Shown here: positions 34,912 to 34,947 of the stretch, in pieces
How the letters are laid out: every line of letters starts with the position of its first letter
Position numbering within the stretch: the stretch's first letter is position 1
From: Bacteroidales bacterium
GTDB taxonomy: Bacteria > Bacteroidota > Bacteroidia > Bacteroidales > F082
Length of the DNA stretch: 34,947 nucleotides
Assembly: GCA_017538795.1 (NCBI GenBank)
Contig: JAFYIE010000008.1
Span: 1 to 34,947 of the forward strand
Reading direction: 5' to 3'
Notes under the pieces: generated by a model
Databases searched by the model: none
Seen by the model: the letters and a program-made list of their open reading frames with translations, nothing else
Told to the model about the DNA's origin: nothing
Made by a program: the position numbers and the translations under genes

Positions 34912-34947
34912 GCCCAGGTGGTGAAATTGGTAGACACGCTACTTTGA
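34912..34947 (+). tRNA. tRNA-Leu, 5' part, cut by the window edge
   Basis: The acceptor strand GCCCAGG is followed by TG and a D-arm typical of leucine tRNAs (GTGAAATTGGTAGACAC), then the start of the anticodon stem and loop (GCTACTTTGA). The anticodon loop begins TTGA, so the anticodon would be GAG if the next base is G. The rest lies beyond the window. Confidence 0.85.

Overview
The window looks like a chromosomal segment of a Bacteroidota bacterium, most likely Bacteroidales. Supporting signs are the repeated -7 promoter element TAnnTTTG (often with a -33 TTG/TTTG about 18-20 nt upstream), AT-rich leaders without Shine-Dalgarno sites, a Rho factor with a charged and Gln-rich N-terminal insertion, and Bacteroidota families such as DUF4293, DUF3078 and an M64-like lipoprotein. 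No intergenic gap exceeds 300 bases and I see no IS element, phage or CRISPR. The right edge cuts a tRNA-Leu.

Region 1 (1-3045) holds a small unknown gene, a GreA-like protein fused to a degenerate Nudix domain, and a SulP anion transporter, tightly packed. A single-TM unknown protein follows (3133-4350).

Region 2 (4387-15971) is the centrepiece: a long lysine-fermentation operon. It starts at a promoter overlapped by a perfect 18-bp palindrome and runs atoD-kal-kce-kdd-kamA-small membrane protein-kamB-kamC-kamD, then a prolyl oligopeptidase lipoprotein and an outer-membrane barrel, ending at a terminator. The encoded route is: lysine to beta-lysine (KamA); to 3,5-diaminohexanoate (KamD with KamE); to 3-keto-5-aminohexanoate (Kdd); cleavage with acetyl-CoA to 3-aminobutyryl-CoA and acetoacetate (Kce); ammonia release to crotonyl-CoA (Kal). 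AtoD is one half of the CoA-transferase that would activate acetoacetate. Two obligate partners are absent from the window: KamE, the B12-binding beta subunit, and AtoA, the catalytic CoA-transferase subunit. The peptidase start codon overlaps the kamD stop, where kamE would be expected.

Region 3 (16005-24793) has a tripartite RND efflux system (adaptor, permease, TolC-like channel), then two unrecognised exported proteins. The first has a C-terminal barrel, and its signal peptide is broken by a one-base frameshift.

Region 4 (24801-29756, minus strand) is a compact unit: rho, a C-terminally short M64-like lipoprotein, an XRE regulator and a Na/Pi cotransporter.

Region 5 (29766-34947) is housekeeping and envelope: a DUF4293 membrane protein; a minus-strand unit of tandem TonB_C protein, DUF3078 protein and YfcE-like phosphoesterase; rlmB; the convergent rplS and trmD, each with its own promoter; and the partial tRNA-Leu.
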